A stretch of 64,000 bases of DNA from the NCBI GenBank assembly GCA_001599595.1, contig BCHH01000003.1, positions 627,403-691,402 of the forward strand, in the 5' to 3' direction. This DNA is from Beverwykella pulmonaria. Its lineage: Eukaryota > Ascomycota > Dothideomycetes > Pleosporales > Melanommataceae. Both the position numbers and the translations under genes were made by a program. Shown here one piece after another: positions 1-10,303 of the stretch (position 1 is the stretch's first letter; each line of letters starts with the position of its first letter). The notes below the pieces were generated by a model, which worked only from the letters and a program-made list of their open reading frames with translations, ran no database searches and was not told where the DNA came from.

Positions 1-1291
1 AATGGCAATGAGTTCGATCTCGGGTCCTCCGACCCATCGTACGGCGGGAAGCTTGTTGGTGAGAAGGAGGTGGTTCGCCTCGTCGTCAAACCCCCACTGG
101 CATATTACGACGTTGGCCCCCGTGTCTTTGATCTGCTGTATCATCTCCGTGAACTTGTTCTGCTCGTAGTTCTGAAGCTTCTTGAATTCTTCCACGCTGG
201 TAATGTCGAGCTTATGCTTCGTCTTCGGTTTCGGAGGCTCGAATGCGCAGGTGAGAATCGCAAGCTTTGCGTCCTTAACCTCGCTCGGCATCTGCGGATG
301 GGAGAAGTCCTTGTCTATTATAACGCCCTTGACCAGCAGCGTGTCCTCGAGCGCACCACCCACTTTCCCATCTACCTTGATGAGTTCAAAGTTTACGTCC
401 TTGGCTTCGAGATCTGCGACGGCTAGCACAGCGTCTACCGCAATCCTGGCAAAGTGGTCGTGTGCCTTGGAAACAATTTTGCTGCCCAAGCTCGTCTTGG
501 CGACCTTGAAGAGCTCCTCGGTGTTTCCCTGGGAGAATTTGATCTCGTCGCTGATCTCGTCGAGCTTTGCAACGGCCACCTCGCAAGCTGCATCGTATCC
601 ATCTGCTATCCGAATAGGGTGGATGCCTTTGTCAATGAGATCCGCGGCCTGCTCCAAAAGTGCCCCTGCCAGCACCACCACGCCCGTGGTACCGTCGCCG
701 ATTTCGTCATCTTGTGACTTGGAGAGCTCTACGAGAAGTTTTGCGACGTGGTTCGAGATCTCCATCTGTGACAGAATAGTGGCACCATCGTTGGTCACGG
801 TGATGTCTCCGTCCGGCGATATCAGAATCTTGTCTAGGCCTCGGGGGCCCTGTGTATTCACGTTAGCAGAGCCTTGCCATATAGGGGGCGAGTCGCACCA
901 GAGAGGTCTTGACGATGTTCGCAACGGTCCTCGCAGCTAAGATGTGGGATTTGACTGCCTCGTTGCCATGCTGCCGCTTCTTCTTGCCCTGACTGCAGCC
1001 GTGTCAGCTGCTAGTACACAGACAGTCCCCGGTAGTTCACATACTCTCTGACAATAATGAACGGCCTCCCCGACTCATCCTTCATCACCTGCGCTGTATC
1101 CCACCATATCAGTCGTTCGTTCTGCGAGAATGCGGGGCACTCGCGGGCCGTGGGGGAAAGGGGCGCATACCATTCGACATATCGAGTTCTGCATATACAC
1201 CTGGTTAGCGCATTATCATCCAAAGGCTGTGTCTCCACCGAGAGGGGATTTGGGAGCTGTATCGAAGCCTGCAGCACTTACGCATCGCCAT
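1..1291 (-). CDS. CCT5: T-complex protein 1 subunit epsilon (CCT5), 3' end cut off by the window edge
   Basis: Epsilon subunit of the cytosolic chaperonin TRiC/CCT, which folds actin, tubulin and other proteins with ATP. The minus-strand exons are 1282-1291, 1171-1188, 1045-1093, 899-992 and 1-849, joined by GT-AG introns; together they give 340 residues in one frame and run off the left edge. Visible family signatures are GRPFIIV near the N-terminus, [12 protein letters not shown] (ATP-binding loop), [26 protein letters not shown] (nucleotide/Asp motif), [19 protein letters not shown] and [14 protein letters not shown], which is diagnostic for the epsilon paralogue. The first two exons are only 10 and 18 nt long, so the start at 1291 rests on splice sites and homology rather than on an open frame. 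It diverges from the HP1 gene across a 389-bp spacer. No lesion is visible in the part present. Confidence 0.95.
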
Positions 1292-1680
1292 GGTGGCTGA
1301 AGACCCCGCGCTGGGACGTCGTCTGATACAAGCAGATACGTGAGTATTCTACTGTACGGCAGGGAGTAAAAGAAGCTGTTGTCTGGAGTGAATGGTCGAG
1401 TGTTGGACGCGTGTAAACAGTTGCCTTGTCACTGTGGTCGAGAAATTTTGGAAAGCCGTGAACCCCAGACTTGGCAGGCGGTCTGTGCGCGCGACGCGAT
1501 GAGCTTCTTCCACCTTGGGAATTTACCACTCGGCCGCCTGTCCCTTTCACTAACCACCGGCTGGCCCTGTGCCTGCTATTGCGCCGCACATCAATTGACC
1601 CTTCACCCGATCTTCCTGAGCTCCCAGCGGCTATTTCTACCCAGTCATCACATCCCCCGAATTGCGACAAGACCCCAAAC
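1292..1680. promoter_or_regulatory. Divergent intergenic region between CCT5 and the HP1 gene
   Basis: This 389-bp spacer separates the start codons of two head-to-head genes and must hold both promoters. I see no repeat, RNA gene or convincing ORF in it. Confidence 0.5.
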
Positions 1681-2642
1681 ATGCCGCGTGAGTGCGTCCT
1701 CACGAAGCTCGCCACGGCATATTCACTGACGCTCGCGCAGCCGCTCTCAGCGACGACGAAAACGGCGCGTCCTCTGGCGAAGAGGAGATCCCCTACCGTG
1801 GCGCAAAGGCGGCGCCTGCGGATGACGAGCAAGACGAGCACGAAGAGGGTGATAGTACTGAGGGCACAGACGAGTATGCGCATCGTTCGTTTGGCATCTG
1901 GCGCGCTTCGCGCTGATCATGCGACAGATATGTTGTGGAGAAGATCCTCCAGCATCGCTTTACCAAGGAAGCGAGTGGTTCCTTCCATAACGCGTGCCGC
2001 ACGTTCCGCTAACAAGAGTAGGGCGTCACAGAGTACAATGTCAAGTGGCTAGGCTACGAGAAGAAGGCGGACCTGACTTGGGAGCCCGAGGATAATCTGT
2101 GAGCCTGTTGTGCGCCCTTTGTCGTAAAACTTGCGGTTGATCCAGTGTTAGCGCGACAGCTTCCGAAGTCCTAAACGAATACTTTGAGGAAATTGGTGGC
2201 CGGCCCGTGCCTGGTGACGGCAAGAGAAAGAAGCGCAAGGGCCGGAGGTCTGTGGTCGAATCTGAGTCGGGCACCCCAGCGTCAAGTACCAAACGCATAA
2301 AGAAGGACAAGGAGAGGGAATGGTCGCCACCGCCGGGATCCTGGGAGAACCATGTCGCCTACGTTGATACAGTAGAAGAGAGCGTGGACCCCAAAACAGG
2401 CAATTTGGCCCGATATGCGTACTTGGTCTGGACAAACTCAAAGAAGACCCAACATCCTCTGGCGCACGTCTATCACAAGTGCCCGCAAAAGGTACGTAGG
2501 AAATTGTGGAATGACACACAGCAGGTCGTGCGCATGACTGACATTTTTTTGGCAGATGCTGAGGTACTACGAAAGCCACCTCGTGTTCACGCACAGCCCA
2601 GAAGAGAACGGAGACAGCATCATGAAGGGTGGCGAATACTAA
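1681..2642 (+). CDS. Heterochromatin protein 1 homolog (chromo plus chromoshadow domain)
   Basis: HP1/Swi6/HepA-type protein that binds H3K9-methylated nucleosomes and maintains heterochromatin. Exons 1681-1687, 1741-1873, 1928-1970, 2022-2098, 2152-2491 and 2556-2642 give 228 aa. An acidic N-terminus (about residues 5-43) is followed by a chromo domain (about 45-90) with YVVEKIL, EYNVKWLGYE and LTWEPEDNL, which carries the aromatic-cage residues. Next come a basic linker with KRKKRKGRR and a chromoshadow domain (about 148-215) with WENHVAYVDTVEE, YLVWTNSKK and HVYHKCPQKMLRYYE. The length suits fungal HP1. Intron 3 only keeps frame and the conserved KEGVTEYNVKW if a GC donor at 1971 is used; the alternative GT at 1974 gives KEAKYNVKW and loses conserved residues. 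Divergent from CCT5. Confidence 0.92.
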
Positions 2643-3457
2643 GCTGGGAAAAGTCATGTTCTCAACTCTTGAAACAACGTACTTTCCATTGGATGGCGCT
2701 GGCATGAGTTGCGGTGACCGCCTGACGAGCCATTTCAATCACCGCCAGCTCTTAGGATTTCGACCGTACTATTTTCGTTGTATTTCTCATTGGGTGTTTG
2801 CATTTCTAGCATGGAGTACTTGGATTATTCCCATTGTGCCTGGGCAGGTTCTTTGAGCATTGAAGGGAATCTACTGCGGATTGTCGTGGCGATTGGGTCT
2901 TTGGATATATGTATTTTATTACGGGGTTCTAACACTCGTACCACATCAACTGAGAGACGAAATTGGCGACATGCGTATGCATGTCGCAGAAGAGCGCTAT
3001 TCAGCTGCATTCCAATAAATATCACCACTAGTTGTGGTGAGGCACCTTCCACCAAAGAGAATTAAAAGTGGTAGGAGAAAGCACCAAAAGAAATTTTTTC
3101 GAACGAGCAGGGCACACAAGAACTGACGATTATGATGATGTTTTAGCAATATCAGTGTTGATATTCCTGAGGACTAACGAGATGATATTAATAACATCTC
3201 GGGTATCGAAAACTAAACTACTGGCGAAATATCAAACCAGACACTGCGACCTTCGCATTAACCACGGACGTGTATGTCCAAACCCAAACGCCGTTCCGCT
3301 ATGCTGTATGCCTCCCATTCGAACTTCTTTCTGTTCGCCCATCCCATTTTTGCGTATGTGCATGTGGCGTATAGATGCAAGTCGTAAATGCGTCGTGAAT
3401 CCTCCTCTTTTCTCTTGCTTGTGCTTGTTTTCACTCGTGATATCGGATGTGAGGCGC
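2643..3457. other. Intergenic, no gene seen
   Basis: This is the 3' flank of the HP1 gene. Only short shadow frames are present, and I see no repeat or RNA gene. Confidence 0.5.
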
Positions 3458-3601
3458 TCACACCTCAGTGACATCTGAGACCGAGGATGCGGTGCCGCCA
3501 ACGGCCATTCGTGTCTGCAGGTAGTAGATCACATAGCCAATGAGCCCGATGAGCATAAAGAGGATGAGGATGATGAGGAAGATGACGACGTTGCGCTTCA
3601 T
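3458..3601 (-). CDS. Small single-pass membrane protein (47 aa)
   Basis: A 47-codon ORF begins with Met at 3601. A short basic start (MKR) is followed by an almost continuous hydrophobic segment (residues 4-28: VVIFLIILILFMLIGLIGYV then IYYL), then QTR and a Ser/Thr-rich polar tail with an acidic end (SVSDVTEV). This is a clean tail-in/tail-out membrane micro-protein layout. The same frame stays open upstream to 3760 but that extension looks like leader sequence. I do not recognise a family; small membrane ORFs of this type occur next to ordinary genes in many ascomycetes. Not part of any visible operon-like set. It could be chance, since one hydrophobic run is cheap, but the codon context and sharp start favour a real gene. 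Confidence 0.5.
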   Translation of the reverse strand: MKRNVVIFLIILILFMLIGLIGYVIYYLQTRMAVGGTASSVSDVTEV

Positions 3602-6147
3602 GGTTGCGGGTGGGTGCGATGTACAAGGACGGCTAGCGAGGCGAGTGAGATAAGGTTGCGATGCGTAGAGATTTCCGTTGAGTTGTTGTGGTTGTGTGGG
3701 GACAGTTATGAGGTGTGATGTGAGGCTGGAGGGAACGGTAACACTGCAGAGAATTAGCAATTCGATCTTTGGGAGTGGATTGAAGCTTGGAGAAGCTGTA
3801 CGTACCTCGTATCTCTGAGCCTTTTAAATCAGATCTCGAAATTAGGCCTCGTAGTCGTCTTGCCAACGGTTCAAGTCAAGGGATGATATGGTCCGAGCTT
3901 GAGTTTGGTCGGCCAGGCGATAGTGCACGGAAGCACTTTGTTTGCAAGAGTTGTAAGATGATGAAAGGTGGATGGATGCTTGGAATTGCGTCGCACGAAT
4001 TTCAAGGTGAAGAGCGATATGCAGGTGTGTAATGAAAGAGGAAATGGTGCAACGCATGCGGCTCTGAGACTTTTGTAGAAGAAGTTGGTGGGGTTGGTGC
4101 GCTAGTGGGGTGGTTGGCATGAGACGTGGTTGGGAATATTTTGTGGCTGGGCGAGGACGATGTGGCTGGTAAGGGGCACGCACAACTCGAAGCCATTGTC
4201 AGGGAGTGTAGCATCAGGAGTAGATTTATTATCAGAATTTTGGAGCTTAATTCTACAACCTGATCAAATGCGTATTTGGGTTCAAATTCCATTGGGCGTG
4301 GAAGGCTAGGTCACGTGATCGAAATAGCACGCTCCCGATTTATCCTCTCGTATCTTCCGCACATAGTCATCGAGATTGCGTCTTTTCCCTCTTATTTTAA
4401 ACCCCTTTGATCTCGTTACTAGTTGTCATGCAGCAGATATGCGTCCAACGGACCACGATTTGAGCTCCTGGAGATCACATGTTCGGTCCCACCGTCCTCT
4501 GGATAGCGAAAACCATGATGCAATACACCCCAGCATGTATATCATAATGATTGGGCTACAGGCTGTGCCTGCATCAAAGGCTGGCGCCGCCACGCTCATC
4601 TGGGCGCCTCAAAACCTCAGCCTTGTCTTCCATCGGACAGTCTTTAATAGGCGATGCCTATATCTTTCACTGAACTCTATGCTACCACACATTCACAACA
4701 CCTTCTATACCCTCCCATCTCACGCTCTTGATTTCCGCTACCTCACTCGTCTCTTGAAATGAAGTTTACATCATGCAAAACAGAGATAGAGACGCCACTC
4801 AGCCGGCTCTGCGACCAATGCATGCGAATGAGGGACCCGCCTAGCCTAGAATGGCAACCTCATCATCCGCCATTTTGGTTATGGGATCTGCAGCGGATGC
4901 TGGATATCCTGTCTGCACCATAGTACTGAAATAACGGTTCAGATCAAATAGCAACGATCCTGACCACTCACTGTGGCCCCTCACAATATCGATTCCGTCA
5001 GGGAGAAGACCTCTTGTAAGCAGGAGAGTCGAGGAAAGAGTATTAATATGTGTATTCTGTGTGATGTATCTAAATATCGCTTATGCATGGAGGGTGGAAA
5101 TGAGATGTTTGTTTTTGATCGTGAATAATAGCGAAGTTACGAACCTGAGTTCATCGTACATGATTCCAGCTCATACTGGTGCGCGCCGGACGTAGTTGCT
5201 GTTGCAGGCGCCTGGCTGAGTACATGTTTGAGTGGACATTCGACTTGTTCCCAAGGATCCTGGGCTACTATCCTTTTCGCATACTTGACCTGAGCCACAT
5301 CAGCCCTCGACTTGTGGCATAAAATCATCACGCAGATGCGGAACTATGCGAACGAAATTGAAGGTCCTTATGCAACTCTCAGCCATTACTGAGGCAAGTA
5401 TCCAGCGTTTCTCACTCTAACAACGGAAAATTTCAACGATTTCGAGTAGGGAATTCCGGAAGAGACCCCGTATTCGCACCAACCTTCCACTACAACGGCC
5501 CAACCACATCACCTAAGCCAACAAACATGTCGTGGCTGGATTATAGAGCTTGCGACAACTCGAACAGAACGTGTAGTGGGAAGCATGCAGAATAACCCAA
5601 TTGTGCTAAATTGAGGGCTATGATCGTAAGCTCTTAAGACTTACGTCAATAGAGACATTGAAACCGACGGTATGGCAGTATGTTGGAGTTTAAATCAGGT
5701 GAATGGAGCTCTCTGTGTGTCAGAGAAGGTTGGGCGAGAGGACCCCTATATATAGCTAGTACAATGGCACGTGATATAGTAATGTACGTGATATAACCGT
5801 AACACAATATAAGGGACAAACGAATTGCAAGTAAGAGAGAGTAATAAGGGGGAGTCGATCCTCACGGTCTGGAGGAGGAATAATTGTTTGCTGTCGCCCA
5901 AGTTTGAGATTAGGCGGGTGTAACGCTTTCTGGAGTATTTTTGCAAAAGCTCATCCAAGGCGCAATATATGCAGCCTGGTAATATTATCAAATACATGTC
6001 TTCCTTATTGGCTAGTGAAATCAAGGGGAAAAAAAAGTTTTTGAACTTATTCATGTTCGTACTCGCTCGTCATCTCGGTATACCACTTACAAATACATAA
6101 GTCTACAGCTTCCCACTTCCTTTTCTTTTGTCCTCCGTGTCATAGAG
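3602..6147. other. Gene-poor intergenic stretch
   Basis: About 2.5 kb without a supportable gene. Open frames here lack ATG starts or show low-complexity translations. It contains one decayed piece of the LTR-like repeat at about 5015-5070. Confidence 0.45.
5015..5070 (-). repeat. Fragment of the LTR-like repeat family
   Basis: Begins TGTAAGCAGGAGAG and continues with ATGTGTATTCTGTGTGATGTAT. This matches the terminal part of the reverse-oriented copies at 34274 and 53246. The match fades after about 55 bp, so this is a truncated, diverged copy without a visible target duplication. Confidence 0.5.
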
Positions 6148-6803
6148 TCACTTCTTCTCCTCCGGACTGAAATTGATGCTCACACTGTTCACACAATGCC
6201 GCTCATCCTTCGGATTCCCGAACCGCTCGCCCTTGAAAATATGTCCGAGATGACCGCCACAGTTGTTGCACACAATTTCGGTGCGCATCATGCCTAGGCC
6301 GGGATCAGGTTTCTGCCCCACGGCCCCGGGAACCGCGTCCCAGAAGGCAGGCCATCCACATCCCGAGTCAAATTTGTGGTTCGCTTTGTAGAGAGGGGCG
6401 TCGCATGCGCCGCAGGTGTAAACGCCGGCATCGGGGTAGTGCTTGTCGTATTTTCCGGTTCCGGCCATTTCGGTGCCCTTTTTGCGGAGGATACGGAATT
6501 GCTCTGCGAGAAACCATGTCAGTATCAATACGTAGAGGTGGTTGTGGTGAACGTACCAGGACTCAATTGGGCCTGCCACTCGCCCTCCGTCTTCTGCACC
6601 GGGTAGTTCGTGCTGTCGGCCATGTTGCCAGAGCTTGAGCCAAAGAGCGCTCCGAGAAAGGGAATGTTGGGCATAGACCGTAGCACTGTCGCGTGCTGGG
6701 GAGCTCGGTAGAGGCTGCGGCCGAGGGCGGGGGTTGCGCGGAGTGTGGTGTTGGAAAAGGCGTGGAAGGTGCGGATGATGGTTTGGAGGTTTGGCATGCG
6801 CAT
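6148..6803 (-). CDS. Peptide methionine-R-sulfoxide reductase (MsrB), probably dual-targeted
   Basis: Reduces methionine-R-sulfoxide in proteins. Two exons (6557-6803 and 6148-6503) around a 53-bp GT-AG intron give 200 aa. The MsrB core starts at about residue 76 (LSPEQFRILRKKGTE). It holds both zinc-binding Cys pairs (CGAC and CNNC), the CGWPAF motif, GHLGHIF and the catalytic RHCVNS with the resolving/peroxidatic Cys. The roughly 60 N-terminal residues are Arg/Ser/Ala-rich without acids, like a mitochondrial presequence, and are followed by an internal Met at 6623 (MADSTNYP) that would start a cytosolic form of typical MsrB length. Dual targeting from two starts is inference. Confidence 0.93.
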
Positions 6804-8001
6804 GAAGAGGGGCTTATATGTGCGAGGCCCTTGAATTGATTTGGAAGCGCAATGGAATGTGAGGAGAGATGTTGTTGCGTTGATGAGGAATCATGAGGTG
6901 GGGCATGAGCCTGCGCCACCACAGCTAGCGTGTCGGATTTGGAATTGCGTCACCAGTCGCGTCGCTGATCGCTTATCACTCATCGTCCATCTTTCCCTGT
7001 CCCTCCACGTGCTTTCATCCATCGCGCCTCGGCGACACGCTAAGACGACGACTCAACCCCGGTAGATGCTCTGTACAACATGCAGAAACGTGTTTGGTCG
7101 CGTCGGCGCACCACGAATCCTTGGATGCCTTGCAGCTGGCTGCAGCAGCAGCTGTTCTTCAGAATAACGAAGACCTTTGTCGACTGTCAGGCCCACAATC
7201 AGATAATATCCAGCATCTCAAACTCTTGCTAAACGCATATCTTCATCGCTGGAAGGAAGGCAGCTCCAGGACCCAGATCATGATTGTGATCTTATCTTCC
7301 AACAATGGAGTCCCGGAAGCAGGCCTTTTTGCATATTATTGGCTTCAGACGTGCTTAGACGGTCTGGGCGCTGGCCCGTCTGCTTATCCCCCCAGATTAC
7401 TCAATGTGTCATTCGCAATCCTACAACTTCTGCTTGGAGAACCGCTAACACCCTTGTCTACTCCATATACCGCGCTGAGCCACACATTACAGGTCGACCA
7501 TGGAACCTAGGAACCTCCTAACTTTGTTAGATCGCTTCAATTTCATAGAAGCTGGCCTAATTGTTTGTGAAATGAGAGGCACAATCTTGGCGGATCTCAA
7601 CCCTAACACCTTATAAAGAAGTGCTATACGCCTCCACTCTCGCCCAGCTACATCTCCCTCTATGCGGACTTGGACTGAGTCTCGCATTTCCTTTTCCCCG
7701 CTGTTTCGATCGTTGTTCCCAAAGTCATCTATGCATCATTCCCACGAAAGGCAAGGCTTCCAACAGCAGCTAGAAATGGCAGACGACATAAAGGATAAAA
7801 GTCCCCAGCTTGACCACCACGGTGTCAATGAGAGAATCAGAACCGAAAAGAAGTCAAGACACATATTAGATTGGTAGGTTATAGGAATGTCCTCAACCGC
7901 ATGTTGACTTGAATTCCTTTAGGGGAGATTATTAAAATGAAAAGTTCCTGCGGTGCTGAACATGCTTCTACAGAACATTGCAACACTGGATTCCCGTACC
8001 A
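6804..8001. other. Intergenic, no supportable gene
   Basis: About 1.2 kb. An open frame at 7094-7510 has no ATG start, no recognisable domain and no clean splice partners. I see no repeats. Confidence 0.4.
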
Positions 8002-9519
8002 TCAGTACATCTCGTAGCGCCAATTGAGCTGCAACATTTCCTCGGTAACGCCCCCCTTGATGACCTTCGCTATCTCCTCCGGATTGCCCGACTCCATCCG
8101 TTTGTTTTCGCGCAAGACGAGCCACCTGTAACATGTGATTGTGGCTGCAAACAAAAAGGCGCAGCCCATGAGCGTGCCGAAGGCGGCGAAGAATTGCGGA
8201 GGCGCATAGTACAGGTACGAAGCCCAAATGTTCGAGGTCCCGCCAATAGCATTAACAAGGGCAGAGGCTGCTGCGCGCTTCGATACCGGTCGTGCCAGAT
8301 GCAGATTGATGGTTTTGTACAGGACCAGCTGGGGGCCGACGGATGCGAACGGTAAGATCATCATTGAGAAGTAGCGCGCACCGACATTGAGTGTAGCCAT
8401 TGGGATAATGTACATGCCGATGGAGATGGAAATGCACACAAGGATGATCGGGTATGCCGTGTTCTTACGATCCGAGTACCACATGAGGTAGTAGTAGACG
8501 ATGCCAGCGAGGATGTAGGGCGGCGCCGTCAGGACCAAGCTAATGGTACTAGAAAATTTGAGCGAAGACACAAGGGTAGGGAAGTAATTGGCAATGGAGC
8601 CTTGGGCTTGGGATAGCAGGTTGCAAAGGATGAGCAGCAAGAGCTTGGGATCAGACAGAGCTTTACCGAAGCCCTTGAACACGCTCTCGTTCTCCGTTCC
8701 TTCTGCGGCGCCCGACTCGGATTCGATACGCCAGACCGCAAGATCACGCTCTGTCTGCGAGAGGATGCGGCTGTTGTGCGGGAACTCGGGCATAAGGAAT
8801 GCGCAGACGGTTCCAATCCCCACAGTTGCCGACCCTTCGATAATGAAGAGCCACTGCCAGCCTCGAATTCCGTGTGCTCCGTCGAGTTGGAATACAGCTG
8901 CGGCGAAGAGCCCACCGAAAGCGTTACCGAACTGCTGCGCAATGTACAGGCTTGCAATCCGCTTGCCGAGCTCAAACTTGGTGTACCAGGCAGAAAGATA
9001 GTAAATTGCCCCTGGAAAGAAAACTGCCTCGGCAATACCGAGAATAGCCCGGACCGTGAGCAGCTGCCCGTAACTTTGAACAGCCGCCGTTGCTGCCGAA
9101 ATCGAGCCCCAGATCACCACAGCAACACAGATGTACATGCCCGGGCGTGGGACCTTAGTAATGATGAGGTTGCTGGGGATCTGGAATGGTAGGTATCCAA
9201 CAAAGAGGATCGAAATTGACGTGGCGAATTGCTGCGTCGTCATGTTGAGATCGTCCATGATGCCTTGGAGCTTCGCTGCTGCCAAGTTCTGGCGGTCGAT
9301 GTAGTTCAGGATGTACAAAATGCCGATGATAGGTAGGATGATCAGGTCAATCTTGCGGACTAGCTTGTGGTTCAGTTTTGCGATCTCTTCGTCGCTCAAG
9401 TGGCTGAGGGACTCGGGTACCCGTCGGTAGGGTTCGCTAATGCCTTCGATATGGGACGAAGTGGTCGTTTTGGCGTTGTCCAGGGGGATGCCGATGGTCA
9501 TGTCCTTGGTGGTGTCCAT
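8002..9519 (-). CDS. MFS permease, anion:cation symporter (ACS, Dal5/Tna1-like) family
   Basis: Uptake permease of the plasma membrane, intronless, 505 aa, which is the usual ACS length. An acidic cytosolic N-terminus of about 55 residues leads into TM1 (KIDLIILPIIGILYILNYID), whose NYIDRQNLAAAK loop is the ACS hallmark. Other family features are the FVGYLPFQIPSNLIITKV helix, the AILGIAEAVFFPGAIYYLSAWY helix and FRAWQW-like GIRGWQWLFIIEGSAT before TM6. The central loop carries the usual acidic/Arg linker. Family members carry allantoate, nicotinate, ureidosuccinate, pantothenate or other small carboxylates, so the substrate is not predictable. It diverges from the HpaI aldolase over a 784-bp spacer that has three GAGCTC boxes. 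Confidence 0.92.
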   Translation of the reverse strand: MDTTKDMTIGIPLDNAKTTTSSHIEGISEPYRRVPESLSHLSDEEIAKLNHKLVRKIDLIILPIIGILYILNYIDRQNLAAAKLQGIMDDLNMTTQQFATSISILFVGYLPFQIPSNLIITKVPRPGMYICVAVVIWGSISAATAAVQSYGQLLTVRAILGIAEAVFFPGAIYYLSAWYTKFELGKRIASLYIAQQFGNAFGGLFAAAVFQLDGAHGIRGWQWLFIIEGSATVGIGTVCAFLMPEFPHNSRILSQTERDLAVWRIESESGAAEGTENESVFKGFGKALSDPKLLLLILCNLLSQAQGSIANYFPTLVSSLKFSSTISLVLTAPPYILAGIVYYYLMWYSDRKNTAYPIILVCISISIGMYIIPMATLNVGARYFSMMILPFASVGPQLVLYKTINLHLARPVSKRAAASALVNAIGGTSNIWASYLYYAPPQFFAAFGTLMGCAFLFAATITCYRWLVLRENKRMESGNPEEIAKVIKGGVTEEMLQLNWRYEMY

Positions 9520-9882
9520 GGCGGTGTCTACGGCAGTGTTTAGAGAGGTATGCCGTTTATGTTAAAGACGGAATGGCAAGAAGATACCGTTGGCTCAAAA
9601 GATGCGTCAACCAAAAGTGCGAAAGGAGAACAAGGGCGAGGGCGACGTCTTGCCTGCTTTGCCTGGTTGAACTCTGGGCCTCTTCATTATGAAGAGCTTT
9701 ATGTTATTCTGATGTTCAGCTATCATTGAATGAGAGGGAGGAGCGTCGTAGCGTTATCTTCTTAGCTTCATTCGGTGGCTATTCGGTGCGAGCTAGGGTA
9801 GCCCCGGATACCTTATCACCGATCGAGTCTGACGTCTGGGGTGCATGGCTTGGCCCAACGGCACGACCCTACCTTGGCGATG

Positions 9883-9892
9883 GAGCTCCTCC
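9883..9892 (+). promoter_or_regulatory. GAGCTCCTCC element, copy 1
   Basis: Exact 10-mer; the flanks extend it to GGAGCTCCTCCC. It lies about 365 bp upstream of the permease start and 410 bp upstream of the aldolase start. Confidence 0.5.
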
Positions 9893-9967
9893 CTCCATAT
9901 TTCCCGAGGTTGGGTTCGACTTTTGTGAGGCTGAAGAGAAATATTGACTGTGCAGAAACGAGGCACG

Positions 9968-9984
9968 GAGCTCTGAGCTCCTCC
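9968..9984 (+). promoter_or_regulatory. Double GAGCTC with GAGCTCCTCC, copy 2
   Basis: GAGCTC at 9968-9973 is followed one base later by GAGCTCCTCC at 9975-9984. Two half-sites side by side suggest a dimeric or two-finger binding site. Confidence 0.5.
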
Positions 9985-10303
9985 TTGTGGGGCGATAAGC
10001 TGCATCTGAGTCTTTTCGCGAGGAGGATTGAATTAATAGTGTGCCCTTACAGACAATGTAGTACGCAAAGAGGTAACCAAATTTCATCATAGAGTAATCA
10101 GCTCTTTACTACTTTAGAGAACGTACGATTTTCCTTCTACGTGAATGCACGTCTCAGCATTCTTCCTCGCTCTTTCATACTCCTATTCATCTACCAACAA
10201 GAACAAAAATCATCGTCAGCTCAAACTCCACACCCTCTGACAACATACTCCAACAAAACTCACCACCATCTCACATCTACACCCACGCACCCCAACCACC
10301 ACC

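Larger units (their letters stand above)
9520..10303. promoter_or_regulatory. Divergent promoter region, ACS permease / HpaI aldolase
   Basis: This 784-bp spacer holds both promoters. It contains GAGCTC at 9883, 9968 and 9975, two of them extended to GAGCTCCTCC. The same 10-mer recurs in the RidA/oxygenase promoter 2.9 kb away. Confidence 0.6.

Noticed and set aside
182..940. Plus-strand 252-codon frame over CCT5
   Set aside because: It is the antisense shadow of a clearly conserved CCT5 exon and has a Ser/Thr-biased translation without domains.
7094..7510. 138-codon open frame upstream of the ACS permease
   Set aside because: It begins with TTG rather than ATG, has no recognisable domain, and no splice partners complete it.
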